Shown here: piece by piece, positions 34,500 through 42,830 of the stretch
Numbering within the stretch: position 1 is the stretch's first letter
Layout: every line of letters begins with the position of its first letter
From: Pedobacter sp.
GTDB taxonomy: Bacteria; Bacteroidota; Bacteroidia; Sphingobacteriales; Sphingobacteriaceae
Assembly (NCBI GenBank): GCA_025351765.1
Contig: JANXVH010000158.1
Span: 1 to 64,000 of the forward strand
Direction of reading: 5' to 3'
Length of the DNA stretch: 64,000 bases
Position numbers and translations under genes: made by a program
Notes under the pieces: model-generated
What the model saw: only the letters and a program-made list of their open reading frames with translations
What the model was told of the DNA's origin: nothing
The model's database searches: none

Positions 34500-36164
34500 A
34501 TGATGAAAAAATTAACTATACTTATAGGATTCCTATTTATATCGCTCAGCAGCAATGCCCATGTAGGCAGTCCGGGTGTAACTTTTGAAGGCAACGCCGG
34601 CCCCTACAAACTCCTTGTAAACATTACACCGCCTGACGTGATACCGGGTACAGCTGCTGTTACCATCTATTTACAAAATGCAAGTAAAGGGGTACAAATT
34701 AGTGCTAAACCAGTTTTCTGGTATGTAGGCGCAGATGGAACACCTCTGGCAGATGTAGCTCAGCCCTCGGCATTAGAGCCAGGGAAATTTGATATGAAAA
34801 TTTGGATGATGAGTGCCGGGGCCTCAAGCATAGACATTACGGTAAATGGCCCATTGGGCAAGGGCACAGTAGTTATTCCGGTAATGGCGCTTTCTACCGC
34901 AAAGCGTTCTATGCCAGCCGGTTTAGGATGGGGATTGTTCCTGATGGCCATGTTTCTGGTAGTGCTTATGGTTACCATAATTATGTCTAGTGTTAGCGAT
35001 AGCCAACTCAACCCGGCAGAGAAATTAACCCCTAAATTGCGCAGAAAAAGAGTAATAGGAGGGGTTACTACGTTGGTAATATTGATGCTGATATTGTGGG
35101 GTGGAAGGTCTTGGTGGAATGGAGCTGCTAATGATTATAATCGATATTTATACCAACCATTACAAGCAAATACAACAGTAAATGCACAAAACGGGTTACT
35201 TACCCTAGTTATTGATACCAATGCTTTTAAGCAAATGGCACAAAGAAAAAGTATGCGGGTTAGTAGAAATATGAATTACCTGGTACCCGATCATGGAAAG
35301 CTGATGCACTTATTTTTAATACGGGCTGGTAGTTTAGATGCCTTTGCTCACTTACATCCGCACAGAATTGATTCCATAACATTTGCAGCTTCAGTCCCTA
35401 AATTACCTCCCGGGAAGTATTGGGTATATGCCGATATTACACGTTTAAGTGGATTTTCTGAAACTATTGTAGATACACTTGTTATTCCAGAAGTTAGAGT
35501 TAGCATGGCAAGTTATCCCGCAAAGCCTTTTGTATCAGACAAAGACGACGCTTACTTTACAACAAATTCTATAACTGGAAATAATTCGACCGGCAATTTA
35601 ACACCTACATTGTTGTGCGGTTTACCGGGCATAGAATCAAAGCTTTCCGACGGATCTACCGCAGTGTGGCTACAAACACCTGGACAAGAAATTAAAGCAG
35701 GTATATTAACCACGCTGAAATTTGAAATACTTGATGAAAATAAGAAACCCGCTAAGCTTGAGCCTTATTTAGGTATGCCAGCACATGCTGTTATCCTCAA
35801 AAATGATGGCAGCGTTTACATCCACTTACATTCTACTGGTAGCTTCTCTATGGGATCTCAAAAAGCAATGTTAGATAGGATTGCCTTTCATCAGCCAATA
35901 GATAAATATTTGCCACAACCTAAGGTTTTCGCCGACAGCGTGAATAGGTTTATTGCCAATTTGGATGCAATGGATGAGGGCAAGCGAAATGCAATTTTAA
36001 TGGCAGGGATGCCAACCAGCAATAAGGGAGTCAATACCCATAAAATGGACGATATTAGTTTTGTTTACGCTTTTCCACAACCAGGAAAGTATCGAATATG
36101 GGTGCAGACAAAGCGGAATGGTAAAATATTAAATTGCGCTTTTGATGCAGAGGTAAGCAAGTAA
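34500..36164 (+). CDS. PmoB-like periplasmic protein with two membrane helices (CuMMO superfamily)
   Basis: 554 residues. The signal peptide ends S-N-A, so the mature protein would begin with H21 (HVGSPGVTFEG), like PmoB, CopC and other histidine-brace proteins. Then a beta domain (21-132), helix 1 (about 141-163), a basic linker, helix 2 (about 184-203), and RYLYQPLQANTT, which resembles KYPITIPLQAGT after helix 2 of Methylococcus PmoB. The C-terminal region is longer than in PmoB (about 414 residues total) and has His-rich blocks, MHLFLIR..FAHLHPH (about 267-285) and AHAVILKNDGSVYIHLH (about 428-444), known from YtkA-like copper-site proteins. The HxH pair of the PmoB Cu(B) site is D98-M-K100 here. 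ATG 34500 abuts the upstream stop; the next ATG (34503) is equally possible. Confidence 0.65.
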   Translation: MMKKLTILIGFLFISLSSNAHVGSPGVTFEGNAGPYKLLVNITPPDVIPGTAAVTIYLQNASKGVQISAKPVFWYVGADGTPLADVAQPSALEPGKFDMKIWMMSAGASSIDITVNGPLGKGTVVIPVMALSTAKRSMPAGLGWGLFLMAMFLVVLMVTIIMSSVSDSQLNPAEKLTPKLRRKRVIGGVTTLVILMLILWGGRSWWNGAANDYNRYLYQPLQANTTVNAQNGLLTLVIDTNAFKQMAQRKSMRVSRNMNYLVPDHGKLMHLFLIRAGSLDAFAHLHPHRIDSITFAASVPKLPPGKYWVYADITRLSGFSETIVDTLVIPEVRVSMASYPAKPFVSDKDDAYFTTNSITGNNSTGNLTPTLLCGLPGIESKLSDGSTAVWLQTPGQEIKAGILTTLKFEILDENKKPAKLEPYLGMPAHAVILKNDGSVYIHLHSTGSFSMGSQKAMLDRIAFHQPIDKYLPQPKVFADSVNRFIANLDAMDEGKRNAILMAGMPTSNKGVNTHKMDDISFVYAFPQPGKYRIWVQTKRNGKILNCAFDAEVSK

Positions 36165-36199
36165 TATAGAGGTAATTGTTTTTATTTTGCAGAGAACTC

Positions 36200-37780
36200 C
36201 TACACCTTACATGTTGCTGAAGAGAGATCGGCAAGTACATCTTTCAAAAGTTCTGACGTATTTATCGGCATATCTAAACTTCGCCATGCGATAAAGCCAT
36301 CTGGCCGTATTAGAGAAGCCCCAAAACTTGTTATTCCAAATGCTGCAAGAAATTCCTGCTCATTTTCTGCATTAAAGTCTTCTCCTAGCTTCAAAAATTT
36401 TAATGTAATACCTGTTGATTTCCAGGCATCATTGGCAGCTTGTTTCCATTGATTATCGGCAGATAGGAGAACCCAGTCTTTTTGAAAATAAGCTAATGTA
36501 GAAACTGTCTTTTTATTGGAGGTTACCCAAAGGTGAGGCGCACGTGTGCCTGGCTGGCCAGCCCATTCATCTGGCTTACGGGCAGGTGGTAAGTCTTTAC
36601 TAGCTTTGATAATTGCTGAAGATTGATACAGTTGCCCAAATTCCATTGCTGCATCATCCAGAATTGTTGTACCACGTGTCTCATCATTGCCGTAGACTGC
36701 ATAATCAGGCCGTGCAAATGTTTGCAAATACCTTTCCCATGCTACGGGTTGTCTTTCTGCACTATAGGTTTGTAATAACTTTGGCGAGGATATCTTTGAA
36801 ATTACAGCCGCTAATTTCCAGGCAATATTATGTGCATCATGTATCCCGGTATTGGCGCCAAATCCACCTCTTGTGGGCGGTAAAGTATGTGCTGCATCAC
36901 CAGCAATGAATATACGGCCCTGAGAATATTCTTCTGCAATTAATGCTTCCAGTTCCCAGCGACCAGTTGTTATAATTTCTACTTCGATGTCAGACCTTCC
37001 TATGGCTTTGTAAATAGTAGCCAATTGTTCTTCGGGGTTCATTTCAACATCATCATTGAACATTAGCACCCATCGTCCGTCGTTGTAAGTAGTCAAAAAA
37101 GCTTTTAAACCAGGCTGATTTATTTGAAACTGATGAATACCGTACTGCAGATATTCTTCTAATGGCGCACGAAATAAAATGCTGCGAACGGTGTTTAGAT
37201 GTCCAAGGCCTTTACGGTTTATATCCAGTGTTTTACGCACCCTGCTATTGCTGCCATCTGCTGCTATCAGGTATTCTGCCTGTATTGAATATTCGTTGCC
37301 GTTACGCTCCCTCACAATTGCAGTGATACCGTTTTCGTCTTCCGTAAAAGAAATGAGTTCTGTGCTGTATCTTAAATCGGCTCCTAATTCTGTAGCTCGC
37401 TTTCGCAAAATGGGCTCGAGCTTATCCTGAGCTAAAGATGCACCCGTGTATGGTGAGTATTCTTTTTTTTGTTCTTTGATCTTTTTTTCAGTAGTAGGAG
37501 TCCATTCTGTGTCTTCCATCCATTTACCTGCAAGACTTTCTATTTCGGCTCGTTTAAGTCTAAAATCGTTTGAAACCTGCGGAATTTGGTCTAAAATTCC
37601 CGCCTCTGCAAAAAGTTCCATGGTTCTTTGAGTATAACCTATGGCTCGTGGATGAGCTGAGCTTCCCTGATGTTTTTCTACCACAATAGTTTTTACATTT
37701 TGTAAGCCAAGAAATAGGGCAGAAGAAAGACCAACAAGTGAGCCTCCGATTATAAGTACCTGTGTTTTGTCTGTTTGCAT
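36200..37780 (-). CDS. FAD-dependent aromatic monooxygenase family protein
   Basis: 526 residues, class A flavin monooxygenase (PheA/MhpA/RdmE-like). FAD motifs: VLIIGGSLVGLSSALFL (GxGxxG-type), the central DG-type block AADGSNSRVRKTL, and GRIFIAGDAAHTLPPTRGGFG (GD motif). A C-terminal thioredoxin-like domain without cysteines (about 400-520) is typical. It probably hydroxylates an aromatic or polyketide-like compound; substrate unknown. It is convergent with the CuMMO-like genes (35 bp apart) and downstream of an AraC gene on the same strand, the likely regulator. Confidence 0.88.
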   Translation of the reverse strand: MQTDKTQVLIIGGSLVGLSSALFLGLQNVKTIVVEKHQGSSAHPRAIGYTQRTMELFAEAGILDQIPQVSNDFRLKRAEIESLAGKWMEDTEWTPTTEKKIKEQKKEYSPYTGASLAQDKLEPILRKRATELGADLRYSTELISFTEDENGITAIVRERNGNEYSIQAEYLIAADGSNSRVRKTLDINRKGLGHLNTVRSILFRAPLEEYLQYGIHQFQINQPGLKAFLTTYNDGRWVLMFNDDVEMNPEEQLATIYKAIGRSDIEVEIITTGRWELEALIAEEYSQGRIFIAGDAAHTLPPTRGGFGANTGIHDAHNIAWKLAAVISKISSPKLLQTYSAERQPVAWERYLQTFARPDYAVYGNDETRGTTILDDAAMEFGQLYQSSAIIKASKDLPPARKPDEWAGQPGTRAPHLWVTSNKKTVSTLAYFQKDWVLLSADNQWKQAANDAWKSTGITLKFLKLGEDFNAENEQEFLAAFGITSFGASLIRPDGFIAWRSLDMPINTSELLKDVLADLSSATCKV

Positions 37781-37877
37781 TATTTAAAGTAGTTTTAATG
37801 TAAAGCAAAACTAGGCAGTAGGATTCGTGCAAAATTGTATAAATCAGTCCTTTTTAAGAAAAATTGTAAGAAATCAG

Positions 37878-38636
37878 TTATTCAGATTTTGGGAAGGTGG
37901 TAAAATTTACAAAGTGTTCGTTTTTGTTTTTGCTCAATTCTTTGGGTACAACGCCTGCAAACTTTTTTACTTCTTTTATAAAATGTGCTTGGTCAGTATA
38001 ATTTTGCTCGGGATAAAGTTTGCCGACTTTTAAATGTGGGAAAGAGGCTCGGAATCTTAAAATATTGCAATAAGACTTCAATGAAATTCCAAATTGGCGT
38101 CGAAAATATCGGTTAATCTGAAGGCTGCTCCAATGAATTTTTTCGGATAATTCATTTACTGTTATTGCCCCATTGGTTTCATAAATAAGTTGAAATAAAA
38201 GTAATTTCCTTTCATCAACTTTCTTGCTGACTAAACCCATCATTTTTTCAGTGGCCTTTTTACAGAAACTTTCGAAATCTTTTAAGTCGTTTTTAGAAAT
38301 ACCCCAAAAGCCATTTTCTAACAAGGTTGCCTTATTTACATAATTAGCAACGCTATTGGGTAAAATATATTCTGCACCAAGAAGCTTGAAACTGATAGCA
38401 AAAGTTAAAGAACGTGGTGGTAGCGCGCTTACAAGCGGCGCATTGCCAATACCCATAAGTAATGCATTAAATGGTTCATTGGCAGCATACCCAAAAGCAA
38501 CGTCAATTCTCCCGTCTGGTAATACAACTACTTCCCTTTCTTGGTCGTCATCATTTTGACACATCCAAAAAAAGTCCACGAAATCGTCAAGCGATGATGG
38601 TGGCGATGCAACTGCGTATTTGATAGGTTTGTTCAA
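37878..38636 (-). CDS. AraC-family transcriptional regulator
   Basis: 252 residues. An N-terminal cupin-like sensor of the type found before many AraC domains (DDFVDFFWMCQ to VVLPDGRIDVAFGY), then an AraC double HTH (about 155-245, TVNELSEKIHWSSLQINRYF and the second helix around YTDQAHFIKEVKKFAG). The first plausible codon is TTG 38636, only 2 bp after the GH43 stop; no ATG lies near, which suggests translational coupling to GH43. It lies 97 bp upstream of the FAD monooxygenase and probably controls it. Confidence 0.82.
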   Translation of the reverse strand: MNKPIKYAVASPPSSLDDFVDFFWMCQNDDDQEREVVVLPDGRIDVAFGYAANEPFNALLMGIGNAPLVSALPPRSLTFAISFKLLGAEYILPNSVANYVNKATLLENGFWGISKNDLKDFESFCKKATEKMMGLVSKKVDERKLLLFQLIYETNGAITVNELSEKIHWSSLQINRYFRRQFGISLKSYCNILRFRASFPHLKVGKLYPEQNYTDQAHFIKEVKKFAGVVPKELSKNKNEHFVNFTTFPKSE

Positions 38637-38638
38637 TC

Positions 38639-40339
38639 CTAATGGGTGTCGCCTCTTGTAACGCCATTTTCACCAAAAGTATCTATTGCAAACCAATACT
38701 TCTGATCCTTATTTAGACTGCGAATTGTCAATTCGGTTTCGTTATAAACCTGGTATACACGATTCAAGTTGTCTTTTTGAACGCCGAACCTAACATTATA
38801 ACCCGTAGCGTTTGCCTGTTTTTTCCAACTCAGCTTAACGTTACGTGTATCATTTACGTCCCTTAATATTTCAAATGAAGATATTTTTGTAGGCTTTTTT
38901 CCTATACCTTTTCCGAAAATGCGGAAACCGGAGATAGCAAAAGTACCACCTGGCACCCGGTAATTGGTCACCTTAAAATAACGAGCTTTAACGGGTGTTT
39001 TAAATACATGGTATTGATGGGTAAGGTCACTCTCATTGGTTGTTTTGTCAATCAGTTTTTTCCAATTCTTCTTATCGGTAGAATATTCCAAAAGATACTG
39101 TTGTGCCAACACACCATCGCGACCAAAAAGCTGGGTATCGTTTTCAGCAAAGTTTAATTGCACAGCATTAACAGTTGATGTGGAACCCAAATCAACGCTC
39201 AACCATTCGCCTTTATTCCCAGTTTTTGCGCTCCAGTAATCTCGTATCTCCTCATTAAAAGCAAGTGAAGGAGGGGTTTTATCAATGCTTGATGATGCCT
39301 CAGCAGATTTTTTATAGGATAATAGCATCCAATTTGGGAAAAGTTCGCTTACATCTTTTATTTTATGATTGGGGATCACCATCGGATAATCTGCAAATTC
39401 AGTATGGGCAACCATGTTATCATTCTTATCAAATGTTACAGGTATTAAGCCCAGTCTACGCTCAAATATGTGCTTTACAGAAATTACCATTGTTACGATA
39501 CGCCAGTAGTTGCCATATTTATCTGTAAAAGTTGCTGCATGTCCGGCTCCAGTAATAAATCCTTCAGGTTTGGCTGAGAAAGGGTTATTCTGTGCATAAG
39601 TGAACGGGCCCATTGGCTTATCAGAAATATAATACCCATCAGCATAGCTTTTATATTGTGTACCAGGAGCAGAGTATTGATAATAATATTTGCCGTTATG
39701 CTTAGTCATCCATGGAGCTTCTGTCCAAGGGTTTTGGGTCATGGTATTATAATCGCCAGGTCTTTCCCATCCATGCTCCAGAGGATTTCCCTTTAATACA
39801 TTTACTGGTTGTCCAATTGGATTTAACTTCTTATTTACATCTAATTCAATAACCTGTAAATAGCCATTATTGGTACATCCAAAATACATATAAACTTTTC
39901 CATCTGTGTCTTGGAATAGGTCAGGATCTCCTATTGATAAAGGGAAAGCATCATTATAGATTTCCCACTTTCCCCCTATAGGATCAGTCGCTTTGTAAAT
40001 GATATGGCTGTTTAAAGGCATATAATACAGGGATCCATTTATTACTGCTGCAGCTGGTGCGTCTTTTTCAAACGGCAAATCTTTAGTTGTCACAAACACC
40101 CAATTAATCAAATCTTTTGAATGCCAATAACCCCCAGAAGCCGTAGCAAATAAATAATAATTGCCGTTATATAAGACTATAACAGGGTCAGCAGCTGCCC
40201 TGCGCGATGGCTTATCCGGAGTAAATCGGTAACTTATATTTAAAGGGTTACAAATTGTTTGCTGGCTTTTTACGTCTAACGGCAGGAATATGTATAAACC
40301 TATTAAACATACAATTAAAGTCAAAAAATATTTTTTCAT
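38639..40339 (-). CDS. Secreted GH43 enzyme with discoidin and fibronectin-III domains
   Basis: 566 residues from ATG 40339, where a signal sequence begins (MKKYFLTLIVCLIGL); the frame extends upstream to 40477, overlapping the next gene, and that part looks non-coding. Five-bladed GH43 propeller with base D51 (AAADPV), pKa modulator D138 (IGDPDLF) and acid E207 (WTEAPW) all present. A F5/8 discoidin-like carbohydrate-binding module (about 350-480) and a fibronectin type III domain (about 490-566) follow. GH43 enzymes are arabinofuranosidases, xylosidases or galactosidases; the exact activity is open. Order on this strand: acyltransferase, GH43, AraC, FAD monooxygenase. Confidence 0.88.
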   Translation of the reverse strand: MKKYFLTLIVCLIGLYIFLPLDVKSQQTICNPLNISYRFTPDKPSRRAAADPVIVLYNGNYYLFATASGGYWHSKDLINWVFVTTKDLPFEKDAPAAAVINGSLYYMPLNSHIIYKATDPIGGKWEIYNDAFPLSIGDPDLFQDTDGKVYMYFGCTNNGYLQVIELDVNKKLNPIGQPVNVLKGNPLEHGWERPGDYNTMTQNPWTEAPWMTKHNGKYYYQYSAPGTQYKSYADGYYISDKPMGPFTYAQNNPFSAKPEGFITGAGHAATFTDKYGNYWRIVTMVISVKHIFERRLGLIPVTFDKNDNMVAHTEFADYPMVIPNHKIKDVSELFPNWMLLSYKKSAEASSSIDKTPPSLAFNEEIRDYWSAKTGNKGEWLSVDLGSTSTVNAVQLNFAENDTQLFGRDGVLAQQYLLEYSTDKKNWKKLIDKTTNESDLTHQYHVFKTPVKARYFKVTNYRVPGGTFAISGFRIFGKGIGKKPTKISSFEILRDVNDTRNVKLSWKKQANATGYNVRFGVQKDNLNRVYQVYNETELTIRSLNKDQKYWFAIDTFGENGVTRGDTH

Positions 40340-40397
40340 AAACGGGCTAAATTCATTGCAATATAACATTTTAGCAACAGCATCGCATATTCTGATC

Positions 40398-41513
40398 CTA
40401 CGCAAGCTTTTTCCGCAACCATTTGCGAACCGGCTCATCATACCATCTAAGTGAGGCATAGGCCAAAAAGATTCCACCTATTAAAATAAGTGCTGCATAA
40501 GGCCAGGCTTGTGCCAGCGTTATTCCTTTATTATTGCTAATCCATGCCACATAAAAATACACCATTGGGTAATGTACCATGTAAAGCGGATAGGATATTT
40601 TACCTAAGAATTTGCATATCCTGTTCTCTCTTTGGGTCTGCATTACGCCACTTGCACCGAGATATACTATTAGTGGGAAAACGATAATAATGCAAATCGC
40701 ATCATAGATACCGTTCATCCAAAGATGTTCAGCTCCGCCGATGCGTGGCATGTAAAGCACAATTACTACCAAAAGGCTGCACCATAAAAAGGCATTTTTA
40801 ATTTGAGTAGGCTTAAATATGCGTGAAAGTAAAAGACCAGCGAAGAAAGGATACATAGTGCGGGTAAAGCCAATACGTACCTGTTCTACATTTAGCGTCC
40901 AGCCGCCACTTACGTCGCCGTTACTGATTGCCAGGTGTGCGAGTGCGACAGCGGAAATGGCTACTAATATACTTAAGGCCATTATGGAAAATTTCCTGAT
41001 CCATACCGCATAAAGGATGTTGGCAATGTATTCAAAAAATAATGACCAGCCCACACTATTAAGGGGGTGCATCTCTTGCCAGCCACGTATATCAAGCGCT
41101 AATGGAACGGGTAGGATGGTATAACCGATCAGCATCACCAGGAGCATCTTCCAGAGGGGAATGGTATGAATGAGGGGCCATAGCGTAGAATCTGTATAAT
41201 AGAACCCTATTGCACCGAGGGTCATCCCCAATATCACCATGGGTTGAAGACGTTCTATACGGCGTTTAAAAAAATTGCCGACCGACATTTTATGCCAGCG
41301 ATCGTCGTAAGCATAGCCGATTACGAAACCCGATAATAAAAAGAAAAAGTCGACAGCCAGATAACCGTGATTTACCATTTTATCCAAGTTGCCTGTGGAG
41401 AAGGGCTCGGCCAGGTGAAATGTTACAACGATTATGGCTGCAACACCGCGAAGGCCGTCTAATATGGGGTAGTGTGGCTTAGTGGCCATCTCATTAGTTA
41501 ATTCAGATCTCAT
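40398..41513 (-). CDS. Acyltransferase family 3 membrane protein
   Basis: 371 residues with about ten membrane helices. The family start PILDGLRGVAAIIVVTFHL, with the conserved His of the first helix, FFFLLSGFVIGY, and the C-terminal MVHYPMVYFYV fit acyltransferase-3 (OatA/NodX-like) proteins. They move acetyl or other acyl groups onto extracytoplasmic sugars such as O-antigen or exopolysaccharide. Target unknown. ATG 41513 is used; ATG 41489 (MATKPHYPIL) is a close alternative. Confidence 0.88.
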   Translation of the reverse strand: MRSELTNEMATKPHYPILDGLRGVAAIIVVTFHLAEPFSTGNLDKMVNHGYLAVDFFFLLSGFVIGYAYDDRWHKMSVGNFFKRRIERLQPMVILGMTLGAIGFYYTDSTLWPLIHTIPLWKMLLVMLIGYTILPVPLALDIRGWQEMHPLNSVGWSLFFEYIANILYAVWIRKFSIMALSILVAISAVALAHLAISNGDVSGGWTLNVEQVRIGFTRTMYPFFAGLLLSRIFKPTQIKNAFLWCSLLVVIVLYMPRIGGAEHLWMNGIYDAICIIIVFPLIVYLGASGVMQTQRENRICKFLGKISYPLYMVHYPMVYFYVAWISNNKGITLAQAWPYAALILIGGIFLAYASLRWYDEPVRKWLRKKLA

Positions 41514-41593
41514 GCAAAGGGTTGTAAAATCTGCAATTTGTAAAAAAAAGTTAAGATTCAGTTGTCCGAATGAGTTTTGTGTTTAAGATTTCT

Positions 41594-42241
41594 TTACAAC
41601 TGCAGCTTTCCCCAATAAACACTTTCAGCAACCCGCTTACGGTCAAAACTTGTTAAGCTGAAGTACACATACACCAAATGACCTCTAAGTGCTTCGTTAA
41701 ATATAAATGAGCCTTTTTCATTACAACGGTTCATCCCTCCAGTAAAACCATCGGCCATCTGCATTTCCGGACTATAAATCACCATCATCAACTGATCATT
41801 AAAGGTAGTTCCCTTTTTCGTATCTTTCTTCCAGCTCAGGCTGAGGGTATCGAATGCCGATAAGGTGATCAGTATATCTTTAACCATCGGCAGCTTTCCT
41901 ACGCTAATGCTGTACTTACTATAATCCACAGAGATATTTGGCGCCTCTCCAACAAATGCCTTATTGTAATTGTAAGAGTAGGAAGCATTGAGCTCTGTTT
42001 TGCCCTCTGCTGCATGTTTAAAGCCAATCTTGATGTACTCTCGGAATGGGGTTTGAAATGGACTGATAAAGCGCATTTTTTCCTGCGATGCCTTTTGCGT
42101 TGGTGATTGTGATCGCTTCTTTCCCTTTGGTAAGACCACAGGAGCTTTCTTTGCGTAATTTTTACCTTTCCAACTGCTGAAAACTAAATTATGAAGTTTA
42201 CCTAATACGGGACCAAATATCCCTTTGTTCATTTTTGCCAT
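41594..42241 (-). CDS. DUF6266 family protein
   Basis: 215 residues. The N-terminus GIFGPVLGKLHNLVFSSWKG and a basic PKGKKRSQSPTQKAS stretch, followed by a beta-rich domain (YSYNYNKAFVG, LSLSWKKDT), match DUF6266, a family of unknown function abundant in Pedobacter and Sphingobacterium. There is no signal peptide. It stands alone, with a long empty region upstream. Confidence 0.75.
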   Translation of the reverse strand: MAKMNKGIFGPVLGKLHNLVFSSWKGKNYAKKAPVVLPKGKKRSQSPTQKASQEKMRFISPFQTPFREYIKIGFKHAAEGKTELNASYSYNYNKAFVGEAPNISVDYSKYSISVGKLPMVKDILITLSAFDTLSLSWKKDTKKGTTFNDQLMMVIYSPEMQMADGFTGGMNRCNEKGSFIFNEALRGHLVYVYFSLTSFDRKRVAESVYWGKLQL

Positions 42242-42532
42242 CTTTTCTTTTTTTAAAATAGATTAGTTATTCTGTTATTTATGTCTGTTGCACAATTGTT
42301 CTATATGGAGTTATAAAGCTAGCCTCAGGATTATAAACAGAAACCAGCCTTCTAACCTCTTCTGAGTAACCCTGGTCGGTACAGAGACGGTATTAAGATG
42401 GTATTGTGTTGTTGCAGAGACGGTGTTTTTTTTGCCCCATATCTCATTTTCCTAAACGCCTTCCAAATAACTGCTATCGATTTTTTGATCAACGCCACAA
42501 AGAACTATAAATATGGCATAGGCCGGTAGGGC

Positions 42533-42554
42533 AGTGGGGGGCATGCCCCCCACT
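42533..42554. repeat. Perfect 22-bp GC-rich palindrome
   Basis: AGTGGGGGGCA followed by its exact complement TGCCCCCCACT. G-run 42536-42541 and C-run 42546-42551. In single strands it would make a very stable hairpin. No T-tract follows, so it is not an ordinary terminator. Confidence 0.75.
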
Positions 42555-42639
42555 AAATATGACTTAAAATCTCAGCCAGTTGGCTGGAATCAAAGAATAA
42601 TAAAAATGAAAATTTCTGTTGAGGATAGTTTTAGAGTAT

Positions 42640-42789
42640 ATGACGTTCTCTCATTATTATGAAATACTATTTAAACTCCATTTCTACGATAATGTTGATT
42701 CTGCGATTGTCTGGGGTGTTATTGTTAAGGATTTGCCACTATTACTTACCCAAGTAACTGAATTACTAAATAACAATCAGCGCATTTAG
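42640..42789 (+). CDS. Questionable 49-residue open frame
   Basis: ATG at 42640 to TAG at 42787-42789; the product starts MTFSHYYEILFKLHFYD and ends VTELLNNNQRI. The composition is protein-like (amphipathic, Leu-rich end), but no family is recognised. A second short frame (42606-42662) overlaps it. It may be the 3' end of a degraded gene. Confidence 0.25.
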   Translation: MTFSHYYEILFKLHFYDNVDSAIVWGVIVKDLPLLLTQVTELLNNNQRI

Positions 42790-42830
42790 AATTCTTAGAA
42801 TATCTATAGAATTTCTTGTTAATTTCGCAA

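Larger units (their letters stand above)
42242..42830. other. Gene-poor 589-bp region
   Basis: Only a 22-bp palindrome (42533-42554), a small hairpin (CAGCCA-GT-TGGCTG near 42575) and a questionable 49-codon frame (42640-42789) were found. Base composition varies sharply, with a GC-rich patch in AT-rich surroundings, suggesting a leftover of a lost element. Confidence 0.5.

Noticed and set aside
36200..37780. FAD monooxygenase as part of the CuMMO-like operon
   Set aside because: It is on the opposite strand, converging on the CuMMO-like genes, and has its own AraC gene upstream; a functional link is only a guess.
40340..40477. Upstream extension of the GH43 frame
   Set aside because: It overlaps the acyltransferase gene's 3' end and precedes a clear signal peptide that starts at 40339.
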